The notes under the pieces are model-generated. The model was given only the letters and a program-made list of their open reading frames with translations, searched no databases and was not told the DNA's origin. A DNA stretch of 64,000 nt. Origin: Clostridia bacterium. Its GTDB lineage: Bacteria > Bacillota > Clostridia > Peptostreptococcales > Anaerovoracaceae. A program made the position numbers and the translations under genes. Positions within the stretch are counted from its first letter, which is position 1. Each line of letters opens with the position of its first letter. Positions 8,280-17,648 of this stretch are shown here, piece by piece. The stretch lies in assembly GCA_902363595.1 (NCBI GenBank), contig CABJAP010000011.1, positions 1 to 64,000 on the forward strand. Reading direction: 5' to 3'.

Positions 8280-8840
8280 CTATTCGTAAAACGAATAACA
8301 TTTTTTGTCAATATTTGCAATGAGTTCAAAAATTTTTTCTTTCGAATAGGCAAAATTGGATTCCAGCCACATGCTGAGCATGGCGATAAATCCGTCGCAT
8401 ATGAACCTAGTGAGATATTCCCAATCGGTCTTTGCCTTTTTTGCATTCTTTTCATACAGAATAGTCTGCATGGTTTTTTCTTCAAAGACATCCACGAGTT
8501 TATCCCTAAAGGTACTTTCGCTATCTTTTCCTATGAATATCCTGCAGACCGATGCGTTATCATGAACGTAATCTATGAGAGATTTATACACTTCGACATA
8601 TGAATGCGCCGGGTCGATGGCCATGAGAGAACTCATTTCTTCGAACAACTCGTTTTCCATCTGGTCATACAAATCATTTACATCATTGTAGTGCGTATAA
8701 AAAGCGCCGCGTGAAATATCCGCCCTGTCTGTCAGTTCACGGACAGTAATATTGCGGATACTTTTTTCACACAATAGTTCCACAAGAGAACTTTTTAGTA
8801 GTTTCTTTGTTCTTCTAACACGTCTGTCTTTTTCGTTCAT
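8280..8840 (-). CDS. TetR/AcrR-family transcriptional regulator
   Basis: The 186-residue regulator has an N-terminal TetR HTH (TKKLLKSSLVELLCEKSIRNITVRELTDRADISRGAFYTHYND is split across residues 11-54, with the recognition helix around SRGAFYTHY) and a C-terminal ligand-binding domain without a recognised subfamily. I use the ATG at 8840 because AAAGGAG lies 8 nt upstream. It is separated from the TPP/dehydrogenase/EutH-like operon only by the twintron, so before the insertions it was probably immediately upstream and may regulate that operon. A dyad inside its own promoter suggests autoregulation. Confidence 0.88.
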   Translation of the reverse strand: MNEKDRRVRRTKKLLKSSLVELLCEKSIRNITVRELTDRADISRGAFYTHYNDVNDLYDQMENELFEEMSSLMAIDPAHSYVEVYKSLIDYVHDNASVCRIFIGKDSESTFRDKLVDVFEEKTMQTILYEKNAKKAKTDWEYLTRFICDGFIAMLSMWLESNFAYSKEKIFELIANIDKKCYSFYE

Positions 8841-8889
8841 TCCACTCTCCTTTACTGATATCTCTAAGATCAACTCCTATTGCTGCACT

Positions 8890-8918
8890 ATTATAATGGA
8901 TTAACGATCATTAGTCAA
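8890..8918 (-). promoter_or_regulatory. TetR promoter with operator in the spacer
   Basis: On the minus strand TTGACT (8913-8918) and TATAAT (8890-8895) are separated by 17 bp. The stretch 8899-8916 (GATTAACGATCATTAGTC) is an 18-bp imperfect palindrome, 14 of 18 bases symmetrical, centred on GATC within the spacer. Binding there would block RNA polymerase, which fits TetR self-repression. Confidence 0.75.
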
Positions 8919-9379
8919 CACAATGTTTAGTAGTTGTCACTTGCTTTTCCCTTCCTGCGCGCAACTCCGGGAAAAATGAAAGTTAAAACAATATAAAAAC
9001 ATCATTTTAGAATTTATTGATACGATGTTTTTTCTTAACATACTTGAGAAATATGCAGTCCCATAACAGGTTCCACCTGAGTGCTATGATGGTTATCCTA
9101 CAGGGGATTTACGCCTGCTTGTCATGAGGAAAAACATAGAAAAAATAGGAGACAGTACGTAAATCCCGTCTATCCCCCTGTTTTTTAGGGATTCTTTATT
9201 TAAAAGCGACTAACTTAATGATCTTGGGATCCAACACATAGTTATCTTTATAGAAACCAGCTAACAAAAGTCAAGTACTTTTCAGCAGGTTTTTTAAATT
9301 ATTTCGTTAATCTATTTTTGCGTATGCCAAAAAGGCCGGCATTGTGCTCCAGCCTGTACAAACTCATAGGCTTTATGTT
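8919..9379. other. Gene-free stretch with two inverted repeats
   Basis: No convincing gene is seen. The segment 8997-9032 has an AACATC/GATGTT stem followed by T-rich sequence on the plus strand. At 9100-9186, ACAGGGGATTTACG is complementary to CGTAAATCCC (9158-9167) and to CCCCTGT (9175-9181), which is followed by TTTTTT, a terminator-like fold with a 45-nt loop. Part of 9200-9379 is probably the 3' non-coding end of the IS110 element; its exact end cannot be placed. Confidence 0.45.
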
Positions 9380-10582
9380 CTATTGATAAACCGCGATTAC
9401 TCTTGCATAATAAATTCGCAAAAATTTATTCAAGCCAGCAATCTTTGCATGTTTCTTACTTTTACCTTCACTTTCCTTTTTTATGATATAGTTGTATACA
9501 GCATCATCTTTTGGAGCAGGATGACTCTTAAGAACTCTCATCACCTCATATCCAATCTTCCTGAGCGTTGAAGAACCTCGTTTCGTTATCTTGCGTTTTG
9601 AGCCAATAAACTGCCCCGATTCATACGGTGGCGGATCAATTCCGGCCCATGCTATGAGAGCCTTTGCATTGTGCAGCCTTCTCACATCGCCAATCTCTGC
9701 AATCAGTTTAACGGCAAGGACATCACCAACCCCGCCCATTTCCCTGATCGTTGAATATTCAGGCAGGGACTTCGCAAGTGCCTGCATTCGTGCTAAAATA
9801 AGAGACAGAGAACTATCCACAGTTCTCAATACTGATACCGCTTCCTGTACGAACATTTTGGTAGATGGGGTACTGGAAGACAGTGTAGGAATGCCACTTG
9901 AAGCTAATCCATAGACTGCCTCAGCCTTAGATCTGCTTTGGTGGTATTTCTTTTCCTTTGCCCAAACAAGATACTCCTCTGTGAATTTTTCAAGGCTCAT
10001 GGATATGATCAGGTCAAAGTGCCAAAATCTCTCCACAAAGTCGCTGAGTTTATCCTTTCCATTCGCTTCATTCCAACTGTTGAACATCTTCTTGATACCC
10101 GGCATCACATAATCCAGGATGTGTGTCAGCTCCTGCAAAGCTTTCACATGAAGCTCCATATAGTACCGGTATCTGCGCCCCAGAAGCTTAAGCTCCGCAT
10201 AGGTTTCTTCATCGCCTTCATACCTTTGCAGCTTGAACCATTTCTCAATTCCGTAATTCGCAATCATTATGGAATCAAGTTTGTCGGTCTTTGCCCCTCG
10301 GATACTGTTGTCCTTCGCATATTTCTTCATTGCAAACGGATTAATGACAGATAAGAAATACCTCCTTTCGTGAAGGAATGTCAATACAGGCAGATGATAA
10401 ATGCCTGTAGCCTCCATTACAATACGTATCTCCCCGTCTAATTTTTGAAGCAGATTGTGAAAGGCCTCCAAATCCTTCTCCACATATTGCATTTCAAAAG
10501 GGCGGCACACGATTTCTCCGCATGGCTTAAGTACGCAGACGGTGCTTTTCCCTTTCGATACATCAATTCCTACGCTTATCAT
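9380..10582 (-). CDS. IS110-family transposase, complete
   Basis: The 400-residue transposase starts at the ATG at 10582, preceded by AGGAGG. The N-terminal RuvC-like DEDD domain begins SVGIDVSKGKSTVCVL, with EATGIYH and RGAKTDKLDS as further conserved segments. A coiled linker follows, then the C-terminal domain with the serine-recombinase-like conserved region: REMGGVGDVLAVKLIAEIGD, AWAGIDPPPYESGQF and KRGSSTLRKIGYEV, with a Ser in the RGSS position. Such enzymes insert without terminal inverted repeats, guided by a bridge RNA. No frameshift is seen. The fragment at the left edge of the window comes from a related but different element. Confidence 0.93.
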   Translation of the reverse strand: MISVGIDVSKGKSTVCVLKPCGEIVCRPFEMQYVEKDLEAFHNLLQKLDGEIRIVMEATGIYHLPVLTFLHERRYFLSVINPFAMKKYAKDNSIRGAKTDKLDSIMIANYGIEKWFKLQRYEGDEETYAELKLLGRRYRYYMELHVKALQELTHILDYVMPGIKKMFNSWNEANGKDKLSDFVERFWHFDLIISMSLEKFTEEYLVWAKEKKYHQSRSKAEAVYGLASSGIPTLSSSTPSTKMFVQEAVSVLRTVDSSLSLILARMQALAKSLPEYSTIREMGGVGDVLAVKLIAEIGDVRRLHNAKALIAWAGIDPPPYESGQFIGSKRKITKRGSSTLRKIGYEVMRVLKSHPAPKDDAVYNYIIKKESEGKSKKHAKIAGLNKFLRIYYARVIAVYQ

Positions 10583-10790
10583 CTCGAACCTCCTATAACT
10601 GTTATTCGTAATTGTTCCAGCCGCACTTATTACCATCCAGTTTAGTTGGTTACGCGGGAGCGAATCCCTACCTGCTTAATCGAATGCTTATAATAAGGGG
10701 TTGGTTAACGGTTTCTATGACGGATGCATTGACCCAAAAAAGCCTGCGTCAGACCAATCACTCCCCTTATTATAAATAAAATAGGTGCAG
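10583..10790 (-). ncRNA. IS110 5' non-coding end, candidate bridge-RNA region
   Basis: About 200 bp of gene-free DNA precede the transposase. They include a perfect 13-bp inverted repeat, TTATAATAAGGGG (10688-10700) with CCCCTTATTATAA (10763-10775), extended inside by TTGGT/ACCAA. In known IS110-group elements the bridge RNA is encoded in the non-coding end upstream of the transposase, so position and foldability fit. The loop sequences that would pair with donor and target cannot be assigned without the element boundaries. Confidence 0.4.
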
Positions 10791-10837
10791 ATGTCAGAGT
10801 TAATTACTCTCTAACAACTACACTTTTATGGTACTAA

Positions 10838-10868
10838 AAAAGGCCCGGCAATAAACTTGCCGGGCCCT
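10838..10868 (-). terminator. Terminator at the end of the CarD-to-cyclophilin operon
   Basis: On the minus strand the stem GGCCCGGCAA / TTGCCGGGCC, loop GTTTA, is followed by TTTTTTAG. It lies about 20 bp after the cyclophilin stop codon. Confidence 0.92.
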
Positions 10869-10886
10869 CCACTTAAAAGATCTCTT

Positions 10887-11378
10887 TTATTCCGCGTCCT
10901 CAACCGTAACTTTTTTCATCACCTGCGGTTCAGCCGGCTTATCGTTAAAACCGGTTTTCACGCTGACAATTTTGTCGGCCGCTTCCATACCTTCGGTAAT
11001 CTTGCCGAAAGCCGCATACTGGCCGTCCAGGTGGGGCGCAGGGGCTACCATGATAAAGAACTGGGAGCCCGCCGAGTTGGGATCCATGGCTCTGGCCATG
11101 GACAGAACGCCCCGCTCATGGGCCAGATCATTGGTAAAGCCGTTGCCTGTAAATTCTCCCTTAATGGTGTACCCGGGACCGCCCATACCTGTTCCGTCCG
11201 GGCAGCCGCCCTGGATCATGAAGCCGGGAATGACCCTGTGGAAGGTCAGTCCGTCATAGAATCCTTCTCCCGCCAGCTTTTCAAAGTTGGCAACTGTTTC
11301 CGGCGCCACGTCAGGATAAAGTTCACCCTTCATCACATCGCCGTTTTCCATTTCAATTTTTACAAGTTTCATATTCAT
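10887..11378 (-). CDS. Cyclophilin-type peptidyl-prolyl cis-trans isomerase
   Basis: The 163-residue single-domain cyclophilin shows the family signature: FEKLAGEGFYDGLTFHRVIPGFMIQGG is split as FYDGLTFHRV (Arg of the active site) and IPGFMIQGGCP, followed by LSMARAMDPNSAGSQFFI and HLDGQYAAFGKI. It has no signal peptide, so it is cytoplasmic. It is the last gene of the operon. Housekeeping protein folding is expected. Confidence 0.95.
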   Translation of the reverse strand: MNMKLVKIEMENGDVMKGELYPDVAPETVANFEKLAGEGFYDGLTFHRVIPGFMIQGGCPDGTGMGGPGYTIKGEFTGNGFTNDLAHERGVLSMARAMDPNSAGSQFFIMVAPAPHLDGQYAAFGKITEGMEAADKIVSVKTGFNDKPAEPQVMKKVTVEDAE

Positions 11379-11422
11379 TCTCCTTTATCAACTCGGTCCG
11401 CGGGCAGCCAAGGCCCGCCTTA

Positions 11423-11878
11423 TCAAGTTCTTATTTTAAAAGCATTATAGCCATAATAATCTTCTTCCAGGAATCTCCACAGCTCATCTTTCAGGTACTC
11501 CGGATACAGCACCTCCAAATGGCACATTTCTTCCCGGGACATAAAGCGCACTTCTCTCAGCACCTGTGAGTTTTCATCGAATTCCGGGTCAGATCCCAGT
11601 TCTAAATTGCCTCCCACCAACTGGGCCAGAAAGAAATTGACAAAGCGCTGGCCCCGTTTTTCCGAAACCTCTTCCACATGCCAGATCAGTTTTCCCATCT
11701 CCACCTGCAGGCCGGTTTCTTCCAGGACTTCCCGCACACCGGCCTGGCTGGAGGTCTCTCCTTCTTCAATGCCGCCGCCGGGCACCATCCAGATGTCCCT
11801 GCCTTCGTGATGCTGCCGCACCATGAGAACTCGTTTTTGATCATCCAGTATAATTACTCTTACGCCGCCTACCCACAT
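11423..11878 (-). CDS. Nudix hydrolase
   Basis: The 151-residue protein has a complete Nudix box, GGIEEGETSSQAGVREVLEE followed by TGL, at about residues 35-57, and the alpha-beta-alpha framework (GVRVIILDDQKRVLMVRQHH). The substrate (nucleotide sugar, dNTP or other X-linked nucleoside diphosphate) cannot be read from the sequence. Its ATG overlaps the end of the chromate-transporter gene by 10 nt, indicating translational coupling. Confidence 0.92.
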   Translation of the reverse strand: MWVGGVRVIILDDQKRVLMVRQHHEGRDIWMVPGGGIEEGETSSQAGVREVLEETGLQVEMGKLIWHVEEVSEKRGQRFVNFFLAQLVGGNLELGSDPEFDENSQVLREVRFMSREEMCHLEVLYPEYLKDELWRFLEEDYYGYNAFKIRT

Positions 11879-12438
11879 ACTACTGCTCCTACTACTGCCA
11901 TTAAAATCGTAATTTTAATGGGACTCACTTTGAACTTCCCCGCCAGAATCAAGGTCACCGCAAAAATGACGCAGGGAATCGGATTGATATAAGATCCGGG
12001 ATTTGTAAATATTTTTGTGGAAAAGAGTTCCCCATTGACCAGTGAAGTTTCGGCCACAAAGATGGCTGCCGCACCAATGAGCCCCACCGTTACCGGTCGA
12101 ATGCCCAGGAACGCACCTTCCAGCCCTTTGCTTTCTTTGAACTTTTCCATAAACTTCATGACAATCAGAATCAGCACGAAGGAAGGCAGACACACGCCCA
12201 GGGTAGCGATCATCGCTCCCGGAAGGCCCGCGTAGTTAAGGCCCACGTAAGTGGCCGCGTTAACGGCGATGGGACCGGGCGTTACTTGGGAAAGGGCCAC
12301 CAAGTTGGAAAATTCATGAGCCGACATGATCCCGAAATCCTGGACGCTCTGAAAGATCAAAGGCAGCATGGCGAGCCCGCCGCCAAAGCTGAACAAACCG
12401 ATGCGAAAGAACATGGAAAACAGATACGCATAAATCAT
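11869..12438 (-). CDS. Chromate transporter ChrA family, second half-size subunit
   Basis: This 189-residue membrane protein is one CHR domain. Signature regions are FRIGLFSFGGGLAMLPLIF near the N-terminus and LSQVTPGPIAVNAATYVG. Half-size CHR proteins work in pairs, equivalent to the two halves of full-length ChrA. The start overlaps the stop of the preceding half by ATGA. The physiological substrate of such pairs in anaerobes is uncertain (chromate/sulfate antiport by homology). Confidence 0.88.
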   Translation of the reverse strand: MIYAYLFSMFFRIGLFSFGGGLAMLPLIFQSVQDFGIMSAHEFSNLVALSQVTPGPIAVNAATYVGLNYAGLPGAMIATLGVCLPSFVLILIVMKFMEKFKESKGLEGAFLGIRPVTVGLIGAAAIFVAETSLVNGELFSTKIFTNPGSYINPIPCVIFAVTLILAGKFKVSPIKITILMAVVGAVVCG

Positions 12439-13010
12439 TTTTCTGCCCTCCTGTGTTCACGGATAATCAGATAGAGAATTCCGGCTGCCGCTCCGGCAAT
12501 AATCGCCCAAAGAGCGGTGATTCGAAATATTGCGATGGCCGCAAAGGCTGCGATCGCCGCGATCCAGGTAAAGGGATCCTTTAAAACCTGTTTCCCCAGC
12601 TTGCAGGCCGATACGATGACCAGGCCGCATACCGCCGCCTTGATCCCGGTAAAGGCTCCGTCTACATATTTGTTCTGTCCCACGGTTCCCAGCAGAGTCA
12701 CAACTGCGATGATAATCAGAAAGGAGGGCATGATCACCCCCAGGGTCGCTGCCAATGAACCTGTAATCCCATTGCGGCGTCTGCCGATGTAGGTGGCGCT
12801 GTTGATGGCAATCACACCGGGCATGGCCTGGCTGACCGCCAGACAATCGATCATATCCTCAGCATCCATCCATTTTTTATCCTCTACCGCCACCTTCTGA
12901 ATCAATGGCAGCATAGCCATTCCGCCGCCGATGGTGAAAAGGCCGATCTTAAAAAATTCCCAGAAGAGACTTGCGTGTTCTTTAATTGCCGTCTTTTTGC
13001 TCTTCGTCAT
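12435..13010 (-). CDS. Chromate transporter ChrA family, first half-size subunit
   Basis: This is the 191-residue partner CHR domain with FKIGLFTIGGGMAMLPLI and LAVSQAMPGVIAINSATYIG. I use the ATG at 13010 with GAGGAAAG directly upstream; an upstream TTG at 13022 is less likely. It overlaps the end of the TRIC gene by 29 nt, so translation is probably coupled. The two halves share the GGGxAMLPLI and PG-AxNxATYxG motifs but are otherwise divergent, as expected for antiparallel paired subunits. Confidence 0.86.
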   Translation of the reverse strand: MTKSKKTAIKEHASLFWEFFKIGLFTIGGGMAMLPLIQKVAVEDKKWMDAEDMIDCLAVSQAMPGVIAINSATYIGRRRNGITGSLAATLGVIMPSFLIIIAVVTLLGTVGQNKYVDGAFTGIKAAVCGLVIVSACKLGKQVLKDPFTWIAAIAAFAAIAIFRITALWAIIAGAAAGILYLIIREHRRAEK

Positions 13011-13629
13011 CACTTTCCTCAATCCGTTTTACTTTTGCCAAATGCCAGTTCATTTTAATGGCGATCAGCCGCACTGCAAGGGTCACGCCAAAGCAGATAT
13101 ACATGGCCAGGCGAACCTGATTCAGATAATAGTAAGCCCCCATGAAGGCGGCTGCCCCGATGATGCACGCCACCGCATAGACTTCTTTTCTGAACACAAA
13201 AGGAATCCTTTTGGCGAAAACATCCCGCAGAATGCCGCCGCCGGTTCCTGTGAGCACCGCTAAGGTTATGACCACGAAAGGCGTATAGACTTCATGGACC
13301 AAAGCGGCCTCAGCGCCGATGGCGGTAAAGGCAGCCAGACCGATGGCATCAAAAAACAAAACAATGTGCTGATGTCTGACAAATTTTTTATAGAACAGAA
13401 TCACCACTGCCGCAGTACCGATGCTGATGAGCACGTACAGCGGGTTTGCCAACGCCAAAGGCAGAGGCAGATTAATGAGAATATCCCGCAGGATTCCGCC
13501 GCCCACCGATGTGATAATCGCTAGAAAAGCGATTCCGTAATAGTCCAGCTCTTTTTCAATGGCAACCAAGGCCCCGGAAACAGCAAATGCTACAGTACCG
13601 ATGATCTCCATCAAAGAAAGAAACTCCAT
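12982..13629 (-). CDS. TRIC-type (UPF0126/YadS) trimeric intracellular cation channel family protein
   Basis: The 215-residue membrane protein has two tandem copies of the UPF0126 repeat. Each contains a glycine-rich GGGILRD motif (SVGGGILRDIL around residue 42 and GTGGGILRDVF around residue 130). The last 30 residues are charged and cytoplasmic. Bacterial members form K+-permeable trimers. It follows proS with no gap. Confidence 0.9.
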   Translation of the reverse strand: MEFLSLMEIIGTVAFAVSGALVAIEKELDYYGIAFLAIITSVGGGILRDILINLPLPLALANPLYVLISIGTAAVVILFYKKFVRHQHIVLFFDAIGLAAFTAIGAEAALVHEVYTPFVVITLAVLTGTGGGILRDVFAKRIPFVFRKEVYAVACIIGAAAFMGAYYYLNQVRLAMYICFGVTLAVRLIAIKMNWHLAKVKRIEESDDEEQKDGN

Positions 13630-15357
13630 TTATTTCTCCTTGTTCACGATTTCGATTGCCCGCTGAACTCCTTCTTCCGCGGAAATCTCTTCCTTGTCTG
13701 CATCTCTTCTCAACTTATATTCGATCATGCCGTCTGCTGCGCCTCTTCCTACGGTGATCCGAACCGGAATACCCAGAAGATCCGCATCTTTAAATTTGAC
13801 GCCGGGGCGTTCTTTCCGATCATCCAGCAGCACTTCCACCCCTGCGGCTTCCAATTCGCCGCTGATGTGTTCCGCCAGCTCCATCTGTGTCTCATCGTTT
13901 TCTTTCATCACGGTGATGATCACATGATAAGGAGCGACGGACATGGGCCAGATAATTCCGTTTTCATCGTGATGCTGTTCGACAACGGCCGCCAGGGTTC
14001 TGGTCACGCCGATGCCGTAGCAGCCCATTACAATCAGCTGATCTTGCTGGTTCTCGTCTTTATAAGTAGCGCCCATGGACTCGCTGTACTTGGTTCCCAG
14101 TTTAAAAACCTGGCCCACCTCAATACCGCGGGCATGTTTGATCGGCGCACCGCATACCGGGCATGGATCGCCCGCTTTCAGGGTCTTGATATCGGTTATG
14201 ATATCCGCTTTATAATCTCTGCCATAGTTGACGTTTTTCAAATGGTGATCCACTTTGCAGGCACCGGCGCAGAGGTTCTTCAGCCCCGGCAGCTCACTGT
14301 CAACGACAATGGTACAATCGTGAAGCTTTGTCGGTCCGGTAAATCCGCCTACGCAGCCCGTGGCATCACCCATTTTTTCCTCGTCTGCAAACTCAATCGA
14401 ATGCTCCGGAATCTTGAGTGCGTTGATCAGCTTGGTCATGTTCAGTTCTCTGTCTCCTCTGACAAACGCTGCCACATAACCGTTTTCTTTTCCCTCTTCA
14501 TCATAGGTAACAAAGAGCAGAGCCTTGATGGTCTCCTCCTGTTTGATGCCTAGAAAATCGGCCACTTCTTCAATGGTCTTGGTTCCCGGGGTATGAACTT
14601 CTTCCATGGGCAGCTCCGTTTCCGAGAAAGCCGGCGCATCCACACATGCAGCTCGTTCCACGGTCGCTGCCATCTGGCATTTTTCACAGTAAGCGATCTC
14701 GCTTTCGCCCACCTCGGAGAGAGCCGTGAATTCATGGGAATTGCTTCCGCCGATGGCTCCCGTATCCGCTTCAACCGGACGGAAGGTCAGGCCGCAGCGG
14801 GTGAAAATTTTCTCATAAGCTTCATACATCTCTTCATAGCTTTTATCAAGTCCCGCCTGGTCCTTATCAAAGGAATAGGCGTCCTTCATGATGAATTCTC
14901 TGCTTCTCATCAGTCCGAAACGAGGGCGGGCTTCATCCCGGTATTTGGTCTGAATCTGGTATAAATTCAGAGGCAGCTGACGGTAGGAAGAAACATCGCT
15001 GCGTATGATATCCGTAAAGATTTCTTCATGGGTCGGCCCCAGACAAAAGTCCCTGCCGTTGCGGTCTTTCAGTCTCCAAAGCTCCGGTCCATAGGCGTAC
15101 CATCTGCCGGATTCTTCCCAGAGTTCGGCCGGCTGTACGGCCGACATATGGATTTCCTGTCCTCCGGCCCGATCCATCTCTTGGCGTATAATCTCTTCTA
15201 TTTTACGAAGGGATCTCCATCCAAGAGGCATAAACCCGTAGACACCGGAAACCAGTTTGCGTATCATACCGGTTCGAAGCAGCAGAATATGGCTCGGTAT
15301 TTCGGCCTCGTTGGGTACTTCTCTCAAGGTTTTCAAATGCATGTTCGATAGTCTCAT
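13630..15357 (-). CDS. proS: Prolyl-tRNA synthetase (bacterial type with INS editing domain)
   Basis: The 575-residue class II synthetase has motif 1 near GFMPLGWRSLRKIEEIIRQE, motif 2 YRDEARPRFGLMRSREFIMKD in the expected position (split by FGL), the inserted editing domain (about residues 220-400, with GDRELNMTKL), motif 3 GCYGIGVTRTLAA and a C-terminal anticodon-binding domain (VEVLLDDRKERPGVKF). The length is normal for the bacterial form. It charges tRNA-Pro in the cytoplasm and sits between ispDF and the TRIC gene. Confidence 0.97.
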   Translation of the reverse strand: MRLSNMHLKTLREVPNEAEIPSHILLLRTGMIRKLVSGVYGFMPLGWRSLRKIEEIIRQEMDRAGGQEIHMSAVQPAELWEESGRWYAYGPELWRLKDRNGRDFCLGPTHEEIFTDIIRSDVSSYRQLPLNLYQIQTKYRDEARPRFGLMRSREFIMKDAYSFDKDQAGLDKSYEEMYEAYEKIFTRCGLTFRPVEADTGAIGGSNSHEFTALSEVGESEIAYCEKCQMAATVERAACVDAPAFSETELPMEEVHTPGTKTIEEVADFLGIKQEETIKALLFVTYDEEGKENGYVAAFVRGDRELNMTKLINALKIPEHSIEFADEEKMGDATGCVGGFTGPTKLHDCTIVVDSELPGLKNLCAGACKVDHHLKNVNYGRDYKADIITDIKTLKAGDPCPVCGAPIKHARGIEVGQVFKLGTKYSESMGATYKDENQQDQLIVMGCYGIGVTRTLAAVVEQHHDENGIIWPMSVAPYHVIITVMKENDETQMELAEHISGELEAAGVEVLLDDRKERPGVKFKDADLLGIPVRITVGRGAADGMIEYKLRRDADKEEISAEEGVQRAIEIVNKEK

Positions 15358-15382
15358 TTTCTTGCGTTATCTCCTTTTTGTG

Positions 15383-16528
15383 TTATCTATAAAGCAGGCA
15401 GACCGCCTGCGCCGCAATGCCTTCTTCCCGTCCGACAAACCCCAGCTTTTCGGTGGTCGTCCCTTTGATGTTTATCTTGCTTTTGTCGATTTCCAGCGCT
15501 TCCCCAATCTTTTCGGTCATATCGTCAATGTACGATTTGATCTTGGGACGCTCCGCCATCACGGTAATGTCCACATTGCTGATCCCGTAGAATTCCTCGT
15601 CGATGAGCTTTTTCACCTTTTCCAGGAGTTTCATACTGGAAATGTCCTTATATTGGGGATCGTTATCGGGAAAGTGTCTGCCGATATCTCCCAGAGCGGC
15701 AGCGCCCAACAGGGCGTCCATCAAAGCGTGAATCAGCACATCCGCATCCGAATGGCCAAGCAGCCCCTTTTCAAAGGGAATCTCAACGCCGCCCAGGATC
15801 AAGGGCCTTCCTTCCGTCAGACGATGCACGTCAAAGCCTGTTCCTATTCTGCTTTCCATAGGCATATCCTCTTTCGTCGTAATTTTTATATTGTCATACT
15901 GACCCATCACCAGCTCAACGGGCTGTCCGATCCGTTCCACCAGGCTGGCATCATCCGTACCGTAGTAGCCATCGGAAAATGCCTGCTCATAAGCCTCCAT
16001 TAAAATGGATTTTTTGAAGCCCTGGGGCGTTTGGACTGAATACAGGTTCTTGCGTTCAACGTTGTAGCTGCTCTCGCCTTCACCTCTGCGAATGCTGTTC
16101 TTAACCGGGACACAGGCAATGGCAGCGCCTACGCCGGCAGCTGCCTGGACCACATAATCGATGGTTTCCTGACTGACAAAAGGCCTTGCTCCATCATGGA
16201 CCAGCACGTATTCCACGCCGGGCCGGCAGCGATTTACCTCCTGCAGTGCTTGGTATACGGAATCCTGCCGTTCCTTTCCGCCCTCGACGACGGACACCAC
16301 CTTATCCAGCCTATAGTCCTCTTTCATTTGCAGGCAGTACGGTATGTAATCCTTATTAGTAACAATAAAAATATAGTCGATATAGGGAGCGCTGCAAAAG
16401 GCATGCAACGTTTTCAGCAAGATCGGTTCGCCTCCAATTTTCAGGTACTGCTTAGGAACGTCGCTGCCCATACGTCTGCCCAGCCCGGCAGCTGCGATAA
16501 TAGCGGCGATTTTTTTATTGTTGTACAT
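15383..16528 (-). CDS. ispDF: Bifunctional IspD/IspF isoprenoid enzyme
   Basis: The 381-residue protein fuses two MEP-pathway enzymes. The N-terminal cytidylyltransferase (residues 1-225) has [31 protein letters not shown] and VHDGARPF. The C-terminal 2C-methyl-D-erythritol 2,4-cyclodiphosphate synthase (about 226-381) has [26 protein letters not shown] and GDIGRHFPD with the metal-binding Asp and His residues, and TTTEKLGF. The fusion presumably channels steps three and five of IPP synthesis. It is co-transcribed after the PIN/TRAM gene. Confidence 0.96.
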   Translation of the reverse strand: MYNNKKIAAIIAAAGLGRRMGSDVPKQYLKIGGEPILLKTLHAFCSAPYIDYIFIVTNKDYIPYCLQMKEDYRLDKVVSVVEGGKERQDSVYQALQEVNRCRPGVEYVLVHDGARPFVSQETIDYVVQAAAGVGAAIACVPVKNSIRRGEGESSYNVERKNLYSVQTPQGFKKSILMEAYEQAFSDGYYGTDDASLVERIGQPVELVMGQYDNIKITTKEDMPMESRIGTGFDVHRLTEGRPLILGGVEIPFEKGLLGHSDADVLIHALMDALLGAAALGDIGRHFPDNDPQYKDISSMKLLEKVKKLIDEEFYGISNVDITVMAERPKIKSYIDDMTEKIGEALEIDKSKINIKGTTTEKLGFVGREEGIAAQAVCLLYR

Positions 16529-16541
16529 TTGCGGTCTCCTA

Positions 16542-17648
16542 CTATTTTACGCGGGGTTTGGCAAAGATCATTCTTCCGGCTGATGTCTGCAGCACGCTGG
16601 TGACTAACACCTTGATCGTCTTTCCGATATAGCGTCTGCCTTCTTCTACGACAATCATCGTTCCGTCGTCCAAATATGCGACGGCCTGATTGTTCTCTTT
16701 TCCTTCTTTTACCAGGAACAGTGTCATTTCTTCTCCCGGCAGTACCACCGGCTTGAGAGTATTTGCCAGTTCATTGATATTCAGCACATCCACGCCCTTA
16801 ATTCCAGCTACTTTGTTCAGATTAAAATCGTTTGTAACTACCTTGCCGTTCATGATCTGGGCCAGCTTCAAAAGCTTTACGTCCACTTCCGGAATTTCAT
16901 CCAGAGCTTTTTCTGATGCCGTATTATAAATTTCGATGCCATAATCGCCTTGAATTTTATTTAGGATGTCCAACCCGCGGCGTCCGCGATTTCGTTTCAA
17001 TGAATCCGATGAATCGGCAATGTGCCGCAGCTCAACGAGTACAAATTCAGGAATTACAATCGGTCCTTCAATGAATCCGGTCTTCATAATATCGGCGATC
17101 CTGCCGTCGATAATCACGCTGGTATCAAAAATCTTGGGCGTAGCATCATGCTTCCCCTTGCCCTTTCCTCCCGAGCTTCCAGCTTTTTTGGATGTGAACC
17201 AGGCTGCGCGGATGTCCGGCCCCTTTCTGGTGGCAATGACAACGCCCAAAAATCCCAAGACAAAATAGGTAATAATGTTCAAAACCACATCCAGGATCGG
17301 GTTCATAACTCCCACGTAAATTCTGCTGATCAGGTAGGCAATAATTAATCCTGCGATCAGTCCTACCGTGCCCATGACAATATCATTGGTAGAAATTTTC
17401 TGCAGATCCGTCTCAATGTTATCTGCAACCTTGCTGCTCTGTTTTCCCAGCGTAGGTGTCAACCTGAAAAATATTAATCCAAAGATAAGTACGAATAAAG
17501 CAGCCACGCAGAGTTCCTGCGTGCTGGACAGGTTGATTTTTTCCCCGTAATCGGACAGTCCAACTAGAAACTTAGCCAATAAAAATACACCATAGCCTAC
17601 TATGGCGCCTACGATCGAAAAAACAACTCGCATTAATTTTTTCAGCAT
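16542..17648 (-). CDS. PIN/TRAM-domain membrane protein (YacL family)
   Basis: The 368-residue protein (start at the ATG at 17648, preceded by AAAGGAGG) has four hydrophobic segments in the first 135 residues. A PIN ribonuclease-like domain follows, with [36 protein letters not shown] and [12 protein letters not shown] carrying the acidic residues, and then a C-terminal TRAM domain (about 310-368). This is the YacL-type protein commonly found beside CarD and ispD in Bacillota. A membrane-anchored RNase role is predicted but not proven for the family. Confidence 0.93.
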   Translation of the reverse strand: MLKKLMRVVFSIVGAIVGYGVFLLAKFLVGLSDYGEKINLSSTQELCVAALFVLIFGLIFFRLTPTLGKQSSKVADNIETDLQKISTNDIVMGTVGLIAGLIIAYLISRIYVGVMNPILDVVLNIITYFVLGFLGVVIATRKGPDIRAAWFTSKKAGSSGGKGKGKHDATPKIFDTSVIIDGRIADIMKTGFIEGPIVIPEFVLVELRHIADSSDSLKRNRGRRGLDILNKIQGDYGIEIYNTASEKALDEIPEVDVKLLKLAQIMNGKVVTNDFNLNKVAGIKGVDVLNINELANTLKPVVLPGEEMTLFLVKEGKENNQAVAYLDDGTMIVVEEGRRYIGKTIKVLVTSVLQTSAGRMIFAKPRVK

